From: JADJQU01 sp035490315
Lineage (GTDB): Bacteria > Planctomycetota > UBA1135 > GCA-002686595
Direction of reading: 5' to 3'
Length of the DNA: 28,386 nt
Assembly: GCA_035490315.1 (NCBI GenBank)
Contig: DATHET010000020.1
Coordinates: forward strand, 1-28,386
Shown piece after piece: positions 14,581 to 22,405 of the stretch. The position numbers and the translations under genes were made by a program. The notes below the pieces were generated by a model. It saw nothing but the letters and a program-made list of their open reading frames with translations. It made no database searches and was not told the origin of the DNA. Position 1 is the stretch's first letter. Each line of letters starts with the position of its first letter.

Positions 14581-16611
14581 ATGGACATGGACGACGCGCT
14601 GCATCTCGCGGATAACCGCGAATGGGTGGAAGCCGATGGGCTGGGCGGATTCGCCTCGGGCCGCGCGGACCTGACGCGCTCGCGGCGTTACCACGCGCTG
14701 CTCGTGACGGCGACCAAGCCGCCTGCGGAGCGCGTGGCCCTCGTGGCGGGAGTCGAAGCCTGGTTGATCCTCGACGGAGCGCGCATTCCGCTCAGCACGA
14801 ATCGCTACCAGGGCGATGCGCTCTACCCTGACATCCGCGGCTCGCTGCGCTCCTTCCAGCACACGCCCTGGCCGCGCTGGACCTTCGAAATCGCGAGCAA
14901 CGTGATCGTCACCCACGAGCTCTTCGTGCCGCGCGGAAGGTCCGCGGTGGTCATGACCTGGCGCCTGGTCAGCCCCCATGCCGGATGCCGGCTCGAAGTG
15001 CGGCCGTTCCTTTCCTGCCGCGATCCTCACGCGCTGCACCACGAGAATCCGAGCTTCGATTTTGCGACGACGAAAGCGGCGAACAGCGTGCGCTGGCGGC
15101 CATACCAGGGATTGCCGGGGATCACGGCATTGAGCGACGCGCAGTTCGAAACCAGCCCGGACTGGTACCGCAATTTCCTCTACGCGGACGAGCGCGAGCG
15201 CGGCTTCGATCACCTCGAGGATCTCGCCTCGCCCGGGGTTTTCCATTTCGACCTGTCGAGCCGCGAGGCTGCGCTGGTCCTCGGCACGGAAGATTCGCTC
15301 GCCGACGTGGCGGACAGCAAGAGCTCCGTGCGCGCCCGCGTCGCCGATTGGCGCCACACCGAGCTCGCGCGCCGCGAGCGCAATCCCTCCAAGCTGCTGC
15401 GCGCCGCGGAGGCTTATATCGTCGCGCGCGGCGAGGGCTCGACGATCGTCGCCGGCTATCCCTGGTTTTCCGACTGGGGCCGCGACACGTTCATCGCGAT
15501 GCGCGGTCTTTGCCTCGCCGCCGGCCGCACCCAGGATGCCCTCGCGATCCTGCTCGAATGGTCGAAGCATGTCTCCCAGGGAATGCTGCCCAATCGCTTC
15601 CCCGATTCGGGCGGCGAGCCGGAATACAACTCGGTCGACGCGGCCCTTTGGTTCGTGATCGGCGTGCACGAATTGCGCGAAGCCCTGGCGCGCCAGGGCG
15701 TGCGCCTCGCGGTAGCGGACGAGCGCGCGCTTTCGAAAGCAGTGCGCTCGATCCTCGACGGGCATCTGGCGGGGACGCGCCATGGCATCGCCGTCGACAA
15801 GGACGGTCTCTTGCGCGCCGGCGAGCCGGGCGTGCAGCTGACATGGATGGATGCCTGCGTCGAGGGCTGCGTGATCACGCCGCGCACCGGCAAGCCGGTG
15901 GAGATCCAGGCCTTGTGGCTCAACGCCCTGTGGATTGGCCAGCTCAAGGACAAGCGCCACCGCAAGGCGTTCGACCTCGGCCGAAAGTCCTTCCAGTCGC
16001 GCTTCTGGAACGAATCGACGGGCTCGCTGTACGACGTGGTCGATTGCGATCACGTGGCGGGGATCGTCGATGCCACGCTGCGGCCCAATCAATTGTTCGC
16101 GATCGGCGGCCTGCCGCTGCAACTCTTGAGCAGGGCCCGCGCCCGCCGCGTCGTCGATCTCGTGGAACAGAACCTGTGGACGCCGGTGGGGCCGCGCTCC
16201 CTCGATCCCGCGGACACGAGGTACGTCGGCCGCTACGTGGGCGGTCCGAGCGAACGCGACCGGATCTACCACCAGGGCGCCGTGTGGCCCTGGCTCGCCG
16301 GCGCCTTCGTCGAGGCCTGGGTTCGCGTCCGTGGATGCACCAACGAAGCTCGACGCGAAGCGCGAGCGCGCTTCCTCGGGCCGCTGTTGCAGCACGTCGA
16401 GTGCGCCGGCCTCGGTCACGTCTCCGAGATTGCCGACGGAGACGCGCCGCACACCCCGCGCGGCTGTCCCTTCCAGGCCTGGTCCTTGGGCGAGCTGATC
16501 CGCCTCGACGCGGTGGTGCTCGCTCCAGCCAAGGTCGACGGCACGGTGTGCAACGCCGCGTCCTGCTCCGAGTCCGGTTGCGTCATGACGGCGAAAGTGG
16601 TGCGGCGATGA
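14581..16611 (+). CDS. Amylo-alpha-1,6-glucosidase-like glycogen debranching enzyme (GH133-like)
   Basis: A 676-residue enzyme of the bacterial/archaeal debranching type, which hydrolyses alpha-1,6 branch stubs of glycogen. The N-terminal domain (about 12-235) starts with the classic EWVEADGLGGFASG and SRRYHALL. The C-terminal (alpha/alpha)6 barrel (about 265-645) has AGYPWFSDWGRDTFIAMRG (D298, D302), GEPEYNSVDAALWF, TWMDACVEG followed by KPVEIQALW, and IYHQGAVWPW. No signal peptide is seen, so it is cytosolic. The start is the ATG at 14581; an ATG two codons later is equally possible. It lies 5 bp after the SDR stop, and its own stop overlaps the next ATG as ATGA. Genes for glycogen synthase, phosphorylase or branching enzyme are not in the window, though the upstream GT4-like gene could act on the same glucan. 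Confidence 0.9.
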   Translation: MDMDDALHLADNREWVEADGLGGFASGRADLTRSRRYHALLVTATKPPAERVALVAGVEAWLILDGARIPLSTNRYQGDALYPDIRGSLRSFQHTPWPRWTFEIASNVIVTHELFVPRGRSAVVMTWRLVSPHAGCRLEVRPFLSCRDPHALHHENPSFDFATTKAANSVRWRPYQGLPGITALSDAQFETSPDWYRNFLYADERERGFDHLEDLASPGVFHFDLSSREAALVLGTEDSLADVADSKSSVRARVADWRHTELARRERNPSKLLRAAEAYIVARGEGSTIVAGYPWFSDWGRDTFIAMRGLCLAAGRTQDALAILLEWSKHVSQGMLPNRFPDSGGEPEYNSVDAALWFVIGVHELREALARQGVRLAVADERALSKAVRSILDGHLAGTRHGIAVDKDGLLRAGEPGVQLTWMDACVEGCVITPRTGKPVEIQALWLNALWIGQLKDKRHRKAFDLGRKSFQSRFWNESTGSLYDVVDCDHVAGIVDATLRPNQLFAIGGLPLQLLSRARARRVVDLVEQNLWTPVGPRSLDPADTRYVGRYVGGPSERDRIYHQGAVWPWLAGAFVEAWVRVRGCTNEARREARARFLGPLLQHVECAGLGHVSEIADGDAPHTPRGCPFQAWSLGELIRLDAVVLAPAKVDGTVCNAASCSESGCVMTAKVVRR

Positions 16612-17102
16612 ACATGAAATCGACAGCGATGATCGTTGGTCTGACGTGTCTGGCGGCTGCTTGCCAGAGCCAGCCTCCGCGTCCCTTGTTGCACGGCGAC
16701 GACTACAGCGGCTGGCACAAGCCGGTCGGCGCGGAAGCGGCGCACTGGCAACTGCGCGGCGGCAAGCTCGAGTGCCAGGCGCCGGCTGCGCCGATCTGGA
16801 CGGAGGCCGACTTCGGCGATTGCGAGATCACGCTCGACGTGCGCGTGCTCGAGGGCCACCCGACCGCCGTGCTCTTCGCGCGCGGCCCGCGGGGCTTCCA
16901 GGTCGCGCTCGAGCCCCGGCCCACGGGACAGTGGAGCCGCATCCGCGCCAAGTTCGAGGGCGAGGCGAACGACGTCGACATCGACCGCGAGCTCTCCGCG
17001 GCCGTGATGCCCGGCGTCGCGAAACACGGCCCGATCGGCCTTTCCACGGAAGGTGGGGGACGGGTCGAGTTCGCGAATGTGATGGTGCGAGACCTGCACT
17101 GA
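16608..17102 (+). CDS. Small lipoprotein with minimal DUF1080-like domain
   Basis: A 164-residue predicted lipoprotein; the signal peptide ends in CLAAAC with Cys19. The mature part resembles DUF1080 (3-keto-disaccharide hydrolase or concanavalin-like fold): LLHGDDYSGWHKP near the start, a strand reading HWQLRGGKLEC, then DFGDCEITLDVRV, and a C-terminal GPIGLSTEGGGRVEFANVMVRDL. The full family domain is usually about 180-200 residues, so this is a short version and some loops are missing. The ATG overlaps the previous stop (ATGA), implying translational coupling to the debranching enzyme. It acts outside the cytoplasm while that enzyme acts inside. Sugar binding or processing is a family-based inference only. 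Confidence 0.78.
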   Translation: MNMKSTAMIVGLTCLAAACQSQPPRPLLHGDDYSGWHKPVGAEAAHWQLRGGKLECQAPAAPIWTEADFGDCEITLDVRVLEGHPTAVLFARGPRGFQVALEPRPTGQWSRIRAKFEGEANDVDIDRELSAAVMPGVAKHGPIGLSTEGGGRVEFANVMVRDLH

Positions 17103-17104
17103 GG

Positions 17105-17135
17105 TCGCGCGGGCCGGCCGCGGCAGCCCGCGCGA
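17105..17135 (+). terminator. GC-rich hairpin after the DUF1080-like gene
   Basis: TCGCGCGGG (17105-17113) and CCCGCGCGA (17127-17135) form a perfect 9-bp inverted repeat with a 13-nt loop, two bases past the stop codon. Its position fits a transcription end for the GT-to-DUF1080 operon. No T-run follows, so it is not a textbook intrinsic terminator. Confidence 0.4.
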
Positions 17136-17231
17136 GGGCAGGAGGGCCTGGAGGAGTCCGCTCCCGCGTTTTCGCCGTCGCCATGGGGAGAAGTCCCCTG
17201 AGGTTGGCTCGGGTCGCGGCAGGCGCGCCCA

Positions 17232-17241
17232 TGTATAAATA
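17232..17241 (+). promoter_or_regulatory. Candidate -10 box for the DUF1549/DUF1501 operon
   Basis: The sequence TGTATAAATA is a rare AT-rich patch in this GC-rich window and lies about 40 bp before the ATG at 17280. It resembles a sigma-70 -10 element (TATAAA). The best TTG-containing -35 candidate, TTGGCT at 17204-17209, is 24 bp away, too far for a standard promoter, so an alternative sigma factor or an activator may be needed. Confidence 0.4.
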
Positions 17242-17279
17242 GGGAAGCTCGCAACTCCGCTCTCTCGGAACGAGCTCCC

Positions 17280-20200
17280 ATGCCGTCTCGCTCCATTTTC
17301 ATTCGATCTCGAGGCCTGCCGTTCGCGCTGGCGTTGATCTCTTCGCTCGCGGCTTGCGACGAAGGACCTGAATGGATCGCAAGTCCGGGCCCAAGCTCGG
17401 ACGCGGCACCCGAGGCTCCGCGGGCCGCCGTCGTCGAGCCGGTCCGCTACGGCCGCGACGTCCGGCCGATCCTCGCCGACCGTTGCTTCATCTGCCACGG
17501 GCCCGACGCGGCGAAGCGCAAGGCGGAGATGCGACTCGACCAGTTCGAGAGCGCGACCACGCTGCGCGACGGCATCGCGCCGATCGCGCCGGGCAATCCC
17601 GAGCGCTCGGAGCTGCTGCGCCGCGTCGCGTGCACCGATCCCGACGACGTGATGCCGCCGGCGGACAGCAACAAGCGCGCAATCTCCAGCGAGGAGCGCG
17701 AGACGCTGCGGCGCTGGATCGCCGAAGGCGCGAAGTACGAGCCCCATTGGGCTTTCACGCCGCCCTTGCGGCCCGCGGTTCCTGTGCTTGCCGACAAGGC
17801 TCGCGCGAAGAATCCGATCGATGCCTTCGTGCTCGCGAATCTGGAAAAGCATGGAGCGAGCCCGAGCGCGGAAGCCTCGCCGCCGGCGCTCCTGCGCCGC
17901 GCCTTCCTCGACATCACGGGCCTGCCGCCGACGCCGGAGGAGCTCGATCATTTCCTGGCTGACACGCGCGCGGATCGCTACGAGCGCTGGATCGAGAAGC
18001 TGTTCCACCAAGAGCCCTACGCCACGCGCTACGCCGAGCGCATGGCGACTCCGTGGCTCGACGCGGCGCGCTACGCGGACACATCCGGCATCCACATGGA
18101 CGCGGGTCGCTCGATCTGGCCCTGGCGCGACTGGTTGCTCGCGGCCTACCGCGCCAACATGCCCTTCGATCGCTTCGTGACCGAGCAGATCGCCGGCGAC
18201 CTGCTCCCCGAGGCGAGCGATGCCCAGCGCGTGGCCTCGGGCTTCAATCGCAATCACGTCACGTCCGACGAGGGCGGCGCGATCGCCGAGGAATACCTGG
18301 TCGAATACGCCGTCGATCGCGCGGCGACCACGGGATCGGTGTACCTGGGGCTGACGATGGGCTGCGCGCGCTGCCACGATCACAAGTTCGACCCGATCTC
18401 GCAGGAAGACTTCTATCGCTTCTACGCGTACTTCGACTCGATCGAGGAGCCCGGCCTGTACTCGCAGGTTCCCGACGCGAAGCGCGCGCTCGAGCCGTTC
18501 ATGGACGTGCCGTCCGACAAGGATCGCGCGGCGATCGCGAGCCTGGAAAAGGAGCTCGAAGCCGGTCGCGCGAGCCTCGACGAGAAGGATCCCACGGACA
18601 GCGCCCAGCGCGAGCAGTTCCTCGCGGAGCTCGTGCGCACCAGCGGCCTGGAATGGGTTGCCTCGTCGACCACGGGCGCGACATCGGCCGAAGGCGCGAC
18701 GATGAACGTCGAGAGCGACGGCTCGGTGCTCGCCAGCGGCAAGAACCCGGACACGGACGAGTACGCGATCACGCTGCGCACCGAGGGTCGCGATCTGCGC
18801 CTGATCGCGCTCGAGGCCTTGACCGACGCGAGCTTCGCCAACGAGCGGGTCGGCCGCGCCTACAATGGCAACGCCGTGATGACCGGGATTTCGGCGCAAG
18901 CCGTTTCTCTCGCCGATCCGGGCCAGAAGCAGACCGTGCACCTGCGCTGGGCCTGGGCCGACCACGAGCAGGCCAACGGCGATTTCCGCGTGGTCAACAC
19001 GCTCGACGGAGATCCCGCGACGGGCTGGGCGGTGCAGGGCCACGAGCGCGAAGGGGGGCGATTCGCGATGTTCCTGGCCGACGAGCCCTTCGGCTTCGCC
19101 GGCGGAACCGAGCTGCGCATCCAGCTCGAATCCCGCTCGATGTACGCGAAGCACGTGCTCGGCCGCGTGCGCTTGAGCCTGGGCAAGATCGCGGACGCAG
19201 GTCTCGACGCACTGCCGGTGGCGGCGACGTCCTGGGCTCTGATCGGGCCCTTCCCATCGTCCAGCAAGGATTCTTTCGACGCCGCGTTCGGCCCCGAGTC
19301 GAAAGGCGGTCTCGATTTCGCGCGCAAGTTCGGCGAGAAGGAGCTGCGCTGGAGCGTGCGCTTCGATTTCGCCGACGGAGCGCTGCACAACGACCTGCCC
19401 GCGGGCGCGACGGTCAGCTACGTCGGCCGCAAGCTCTTCGTTCCCTCGAAGCGCACCTGCAACGTCACCCTCGGCAGCGACGACGGTTTCCGTTTGTTCG
19501 TCGACGGCATGGAAGTCGCGAAGAACAAGATCGATCGCGCCCTGGCCGCGGACGCGGACAAGGCGCAGTTCGAAGTCGACGCCGGCCTGCACGACGTCGT
19601 GCTCAAGATCGTCAACACCGGCGGCATCGGCGGCTTCGAGTGGCGTGCGCTGCCGGGCGCCAAGGAGCTCGCCGGCGATCTGATGCTCGCCTTCGCGCCG
19701 CGGGACTGCCGCGTCAATCCGGACGGAACCCGCCTGGAGCGCGCCTGGCGCCTGGTCTTCTCGCCGAGCTTCCGCGCAAAATCCGAAGCCCTGGCGAAGG
19801 TCGAGCAGGCTCTCGCCGACGCGCGCATGCAGGTTCCGCGCACCATGGTCATGAAGGAGCTCGCCATGCAGCGCGAGACGTTCGTCCTGATGCGCGGGCA
19901 GTACGACAAGCCCGACAAGCAACGCAAGGTCGAGCGCGGCGTGCCCGCGGCTTTCGGCGGCTTGCCCGAGGGCGCGCCCGCGGATCGCCGCGGTCTGGCC
20001 CAGTGGCTGGTCTCGCCGAAGAATCCGCTGGTGGCGCGCGTGGCGGTCAACCGGATGTGGGAGATGCTCTTCGGCGCTGGGATCGTCCGCACCAGCGAGG
20101 ACTTCGGCCTGCAGGGCGAGTGGCCGAGCCATCCCGAGCTGCTCGATTGGCTCGCGGTCGAGTTCGTCGAGAGCGACTGGGACGTGCAGCACATGCTCCG

Positions 20201-20933
20201 GCTGATGCTCGAGAGCGCGACCTACCGCCAGATCTCCGCCGTCCGGCCGCAACTCTCCGAGCTGGATCCGCAGAATCGCTGGCTCGGCTATTTCCCAAGA
20301 CAACGCCTGTCCGCCGAAGCGATCCGCGACGAGGCCTTGTACGTGTCGGGCCTGCTCGTCGAAAAGCTCGGCGGCCCTTCGGTCAAGCCCTACCAGCCCG
20401 AGGGTCTGTGGCAGGAGGTCGCGATGCCGCAATCGAACACGCGGATCTTCGAGCGCGGCATGGGCGAGGACATGTGGCGGCGCAGCTTGTACACCTACTG
20501 GAAGCGCGCCTGCCCGCCGCCCTCGATGCTCACTCTCGACGCGCCGACGCGCGAGTTCTGCACGATCCGGCGCGCGTCGACGAACACGCCGCTGCAGGCG
20601 CTGGTTCTTTGGAACGACGAGCAGTTCGTCGAAGCGGCGCGGATGCTCGCCGAGCGCGCGGTGCGCGAGCCGGCCGCGGGCGACGACGAGCGGCTGGTCG
20701 AGCTGATGCGCCGCTGCACGGGGCGCGCGCCCGACGCTCTGGAATTGGAAAAGCTGCGCACGACCCTGGTCGCTTTCCGCTCGCGCTTCGTCGCGGCGGT
20801 CGATGACGCGAAGTCCTTGATCGCGGTCGGGACGCGCATGGCCGATGCCAGCCTCGACCCGGCCGAGCTCGCGGCCTGGACGATGATCTCGAGCGCCATA
20901 CTCAACCTCGACGCAACGATCACGAAGAGCTGA
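17280..20933 (+). CDS. Planctomycete-type cytochrome c / DUF1549 / DUF1553 protein with PA14-like middle
   Basis: A 1217-residue exported protein. The signal peptide ends in SSLAAC (Cys26), so it is likely a lipoprotein. Domains in order are as follows. The cytochrome-c-like PSCyt1 domain has CFICH at 69-73 and a possible Met ligand in DDVMPPAD. DUF1549 spans about 178-396 and carries a second heme-type motif, CARCH, at 362-366. A beta-rich, discoidin-like part spans about 440-630. A PA14-like module (about 650-790) runs from WALIGPFPSSSKDSF to GSDDGFRLFVDGMEV. DUF1553 spans about 890-1195 (AVNRMWEMLFGAGIVRTSEDFG). The family is abundant in planctomycetes; a role in polymer breakdown or electron transfer is suspected but unproven. 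It heads a tight three-gene unit, with the DUF1501 gene starting 2 bp after its stop. Confidence 0.92.
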   Translation: MPSRSIFIRSRGLPFALALISSLAACDEGPEWIASPGPSSDAAPEAPRAAVVEPVRYGRDVRPILADRCFICHGPDAAKRKAEMRLDQFESATTLRDGIAPIAPGNPERSELLRRVACTDPDDVMPPADSNKRAISSEERETLRRWIAEGAKYEPHWAFTPPLRPAVPVLADKARAKNPIDAFVLANLEKHGASPSAEASPPALLRRAFLDITGLPPTPEELDHFLADTRADRYERWIEKLFHQEPYATRYAERMATPWLDAARYADTSGIHMDAGRSIWPWRDWLLAAYRANMPFDRFVTEQIAGDLLPEASDAQRVASGFNRNHVTSDEGGAIAEEYLVEYAVDRAATTGSVYLGLTMGCARCHDHKFDPISQEDFYRFYAYFDSIEEPGLYSQVPDAKRALEPFMDVPSDKDRAAIASLEKELEAGRASLDEKDPTDSAQREQFLAELVRTSGLEWVASSTTGATSAEGATMNVESDGSVLASGKNPDTDEYAITLRTEGRDLRLIALEALTDASFANERVGRAYNGNAVMTGISAQAVSLADPGQKQTVHLRWAWADHEQANGDFRVVNTLDGDPATGWAVQGHEREGGRFAMFLADEPFGFAGGTELRIQLESRSMYAKHVLGRVRLSLGKIADAGLDALPVAATSWALIGPFPSSSKDSFDAAFGPESKGGLDFARKFGEKELRWSVRFDFADGALHNDLPAGATVSYVGRKLFVPSKRTCNVTLGSDDGFRLFVDGMEVAKNKIDRALAADADKAQFEVDAGLHDVVLKIVNTGGIGGFEWRALPGAKELAGDLMLAFAPRDCRVNPDGTRLERAWRLVFSPSFRAKSEALAKVEQALADARMQVPRTMVMKELAMQRETFVLMRGQYDKPDKQRKVERGVPAAFGGLPEGAPADRRGLAQWLVSPKNPLVARVAVNRMWEMLFGAGIVRTSEDFGLQGEWPSHPELLDWLAVEFVESDWDVQHMLRLMLESATYRQISAVRPQLSELDPQNRWLGYFPRQRLSAEAIRDEALYVSGLLVEKLGGPSVKPYQPEGLWQEVAMPQSNTRIFERGMGEDMWRRSLYTYWKRACPPPSMLTLDAPTREFCTIRRASTNTPLQALVLWNDEQFVEAARMLAERAVREPAAGDDERLVELMRRCTGRAPDALELEKLRTTLVAFRSRFVAAVDDAKSLIAVGTRMADASLDPAELAAWTMISSAILNLDATITKS

Positions 20934-20935
20934 AC

Positions 20936-22405
20936 ATGCACCCCTTCGAGGAAAACCGGCTGGGCTGGACGCGGCGGCGCTTCTTTTCGCAGGTCGCGGG
21001 CAGCGTCGGCGCGGGACTCGGCGCGATGGCTCTCGAGCAACTGCTCGGACCCGGACGCATCTTCGCCGCGCCTAGCGAAGCCGCACCGCCGCACTTTGCC
21101 GCGCCGCACTTCGCGCCCAAGGCCAAGCGCGTGATCTACATGCACATGGAGGGCGCGCCGAGCCAGCTCGACCTGTGGGACCACAAGCCCGGCTTGCGCG
21201 AGCACTTCGACCTGGAGCTTCCCGATTCGATCCGCAACGGACAGCGCTTGACCGGCATGACCAGCGGCCAGGCGCGCTTCCCCGTCGCGCCTTCGATCTT
21301 CAAGTTCTCGCGCTACGCCAATGCGCAGGACGGAGTCTGGATCAGCGAGCTGATGCCGCACACCGCGTCGCTCGCGAACGAGCTGTGCTTCATCCACTCG
21401 ATGCGCACCGAGGCGATCAACCACGAGCCGGCGATCACTTTCTTCCAGACCGGCAACCAGCAGCCCGGCCGGCCTTCGTTCGGCGCCTGGACCAGCTACG
21501 GCCTGGGCAGCGCGAACGCGAACCTGCCGACCTTCGTGGTCCTGATCACGCAAGGCTTCGGGAACATGCAGGCCTTGTCGGCGCGTTTCTGGGGCAGCGG
21601 CTTCCTGCCCAGCGAGCACCAGGGCTGCAAATTGCGCAGCGCGGGGGATCCCGTGCTCTACCTCAAGGATCCGGCGGGCGTCACGCGCGAGGATCGCCGC
21701 CGCATGCTCGATCTCGTCGACTCGCTCAACGAGCGCGAGGCCAAGGACAGCCTCGATCCGGAAGTGCGCACACGCATCGCGCAGTACGAGATGGCCTATC
21801 GGATGCAGATGTCCGTGCCCGAGCTGACCGATTTTTCCGACGAGGACGAGGAGACTCTCGCGATGTACGGCCCCGAGGTGAAAAAACCCGGGACCTTCGC
21901 GGCCAACTGTCTGCTCGCGCGCCGCCTGGCCGAGCGCGACGTCCGTTTCATCCAGCTCTACATGCGCGGCTGGGACCAGCACGGCAATCTGCCCGCGGAA
22001 ATGCGCCTGCAAGCGGCGGCGGTCGATCAACCCCAGGCCGCGCTGATCAAGGATCTGCGCCGGCGCGGGCTGCTCGACGACACGCTGATCCTGTGGGGCG
22101 GAGAATTCGGCCGCACGGTCTACAGCCAGGGCACGCTGACCAAGGACAACTACGGCCGCGACCATCACCCGCGCTGCTTCACGCTCTGGATGGCGGGCGG
22201 CGGCGTGAAGCCCGGGATCAGCTACGGCAAGACCGACGATTTCTCCTACAACATCGTCGAGAACCCGGTCGAGGTGCACGATCTACACGCGACTTTGCTG
22301 CATCTGCTCGGATTCGATCACCGTCGCTTGAATTACCACCACCAGGGCCGCGACTACCGTCTGACCGACGTGTTCGGCAATGTCGTGCAGGACCTGATCG
22401 CGTGA
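20936..22405 (+). CDS. DUF1501 family protein, Tat-exported
   Basis: A 489-residue member of DUF1501, which belongs to the alkaline-phosphatase/sulfatase-like fold. A twin-arginine signal is clear at 12-20 (TRRRFFSQV), followed by a hydrophobic stretch, so it is exported folded. Family blocks include VIYMHMEGAPSQLDLWDHKP near the start, EAINHEPAITFFQTGNQQPG, MRGWDQHGN, ILWGGEFGRTVYSQ and GRDHHPRCFTLWMAGGG. The His/Asp-rich ends resemble metal sites of the superfamily, but no reaction is established. Its ATG is 2 bp after the DUF1549/DUF1553 stop, and its stop overlaps the next GTG. DUF1501 genes almost always follow DUF1549/DUF1553 genes in planctomycetes, so the pair probably acts as one system. 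Confidence 0.93.
   Translation: MHPFEENRLGWTRRRFFSQVAGSVGAGLGAMALEQLLGPGRIFAAPSEAAPPHFAAPHFAPKAKRVIYMHMEGAPSQLDLWDHKPGLREHFDLELPDSIRNGQRLTGMTSGQARFPVAPSIFKFSRYANAQDGVWISELMPHTASLANELCFIHSMRTEAINHEPAITFFQTGNQQPGRPSFGAWTSYGLGSANANLPTFVVLITQGFGNMQALSARFWGSGFLPSEHQGCKLRSAGDPVLYLKDPAGVTREDRRRMLDLVDSLNEREAKDSLDPEVRTRIAQYEMAYRMQMSVPELTDFSDEDEETLAMYGPEVKKPGTFAANCLLARRLAERDVRFIQLYMRGWDQHGNLPAEMRLQAAAVDQPQAALIKDLRRRGLLDDTLILWGGEFGRTVYSQGTLTKDNYGRDHHPRCFTLWMAGGGVKPGISYGKTDDFSYNIVENPVEVHDLHATLLHLLGFDHRRLNYHHQGRDYRLTDVFGNVVQDLIA

Noticed and set aside
16416..20432. Very long open frame (1338 codons) on the minus strand
   Set aside because: It is antisense to the DUF1549/DUF1553 gene and codes for Arg/Ala/Glu-rich, motif-free sequence. 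GC-rich codon use removes stops from the opposite strand.
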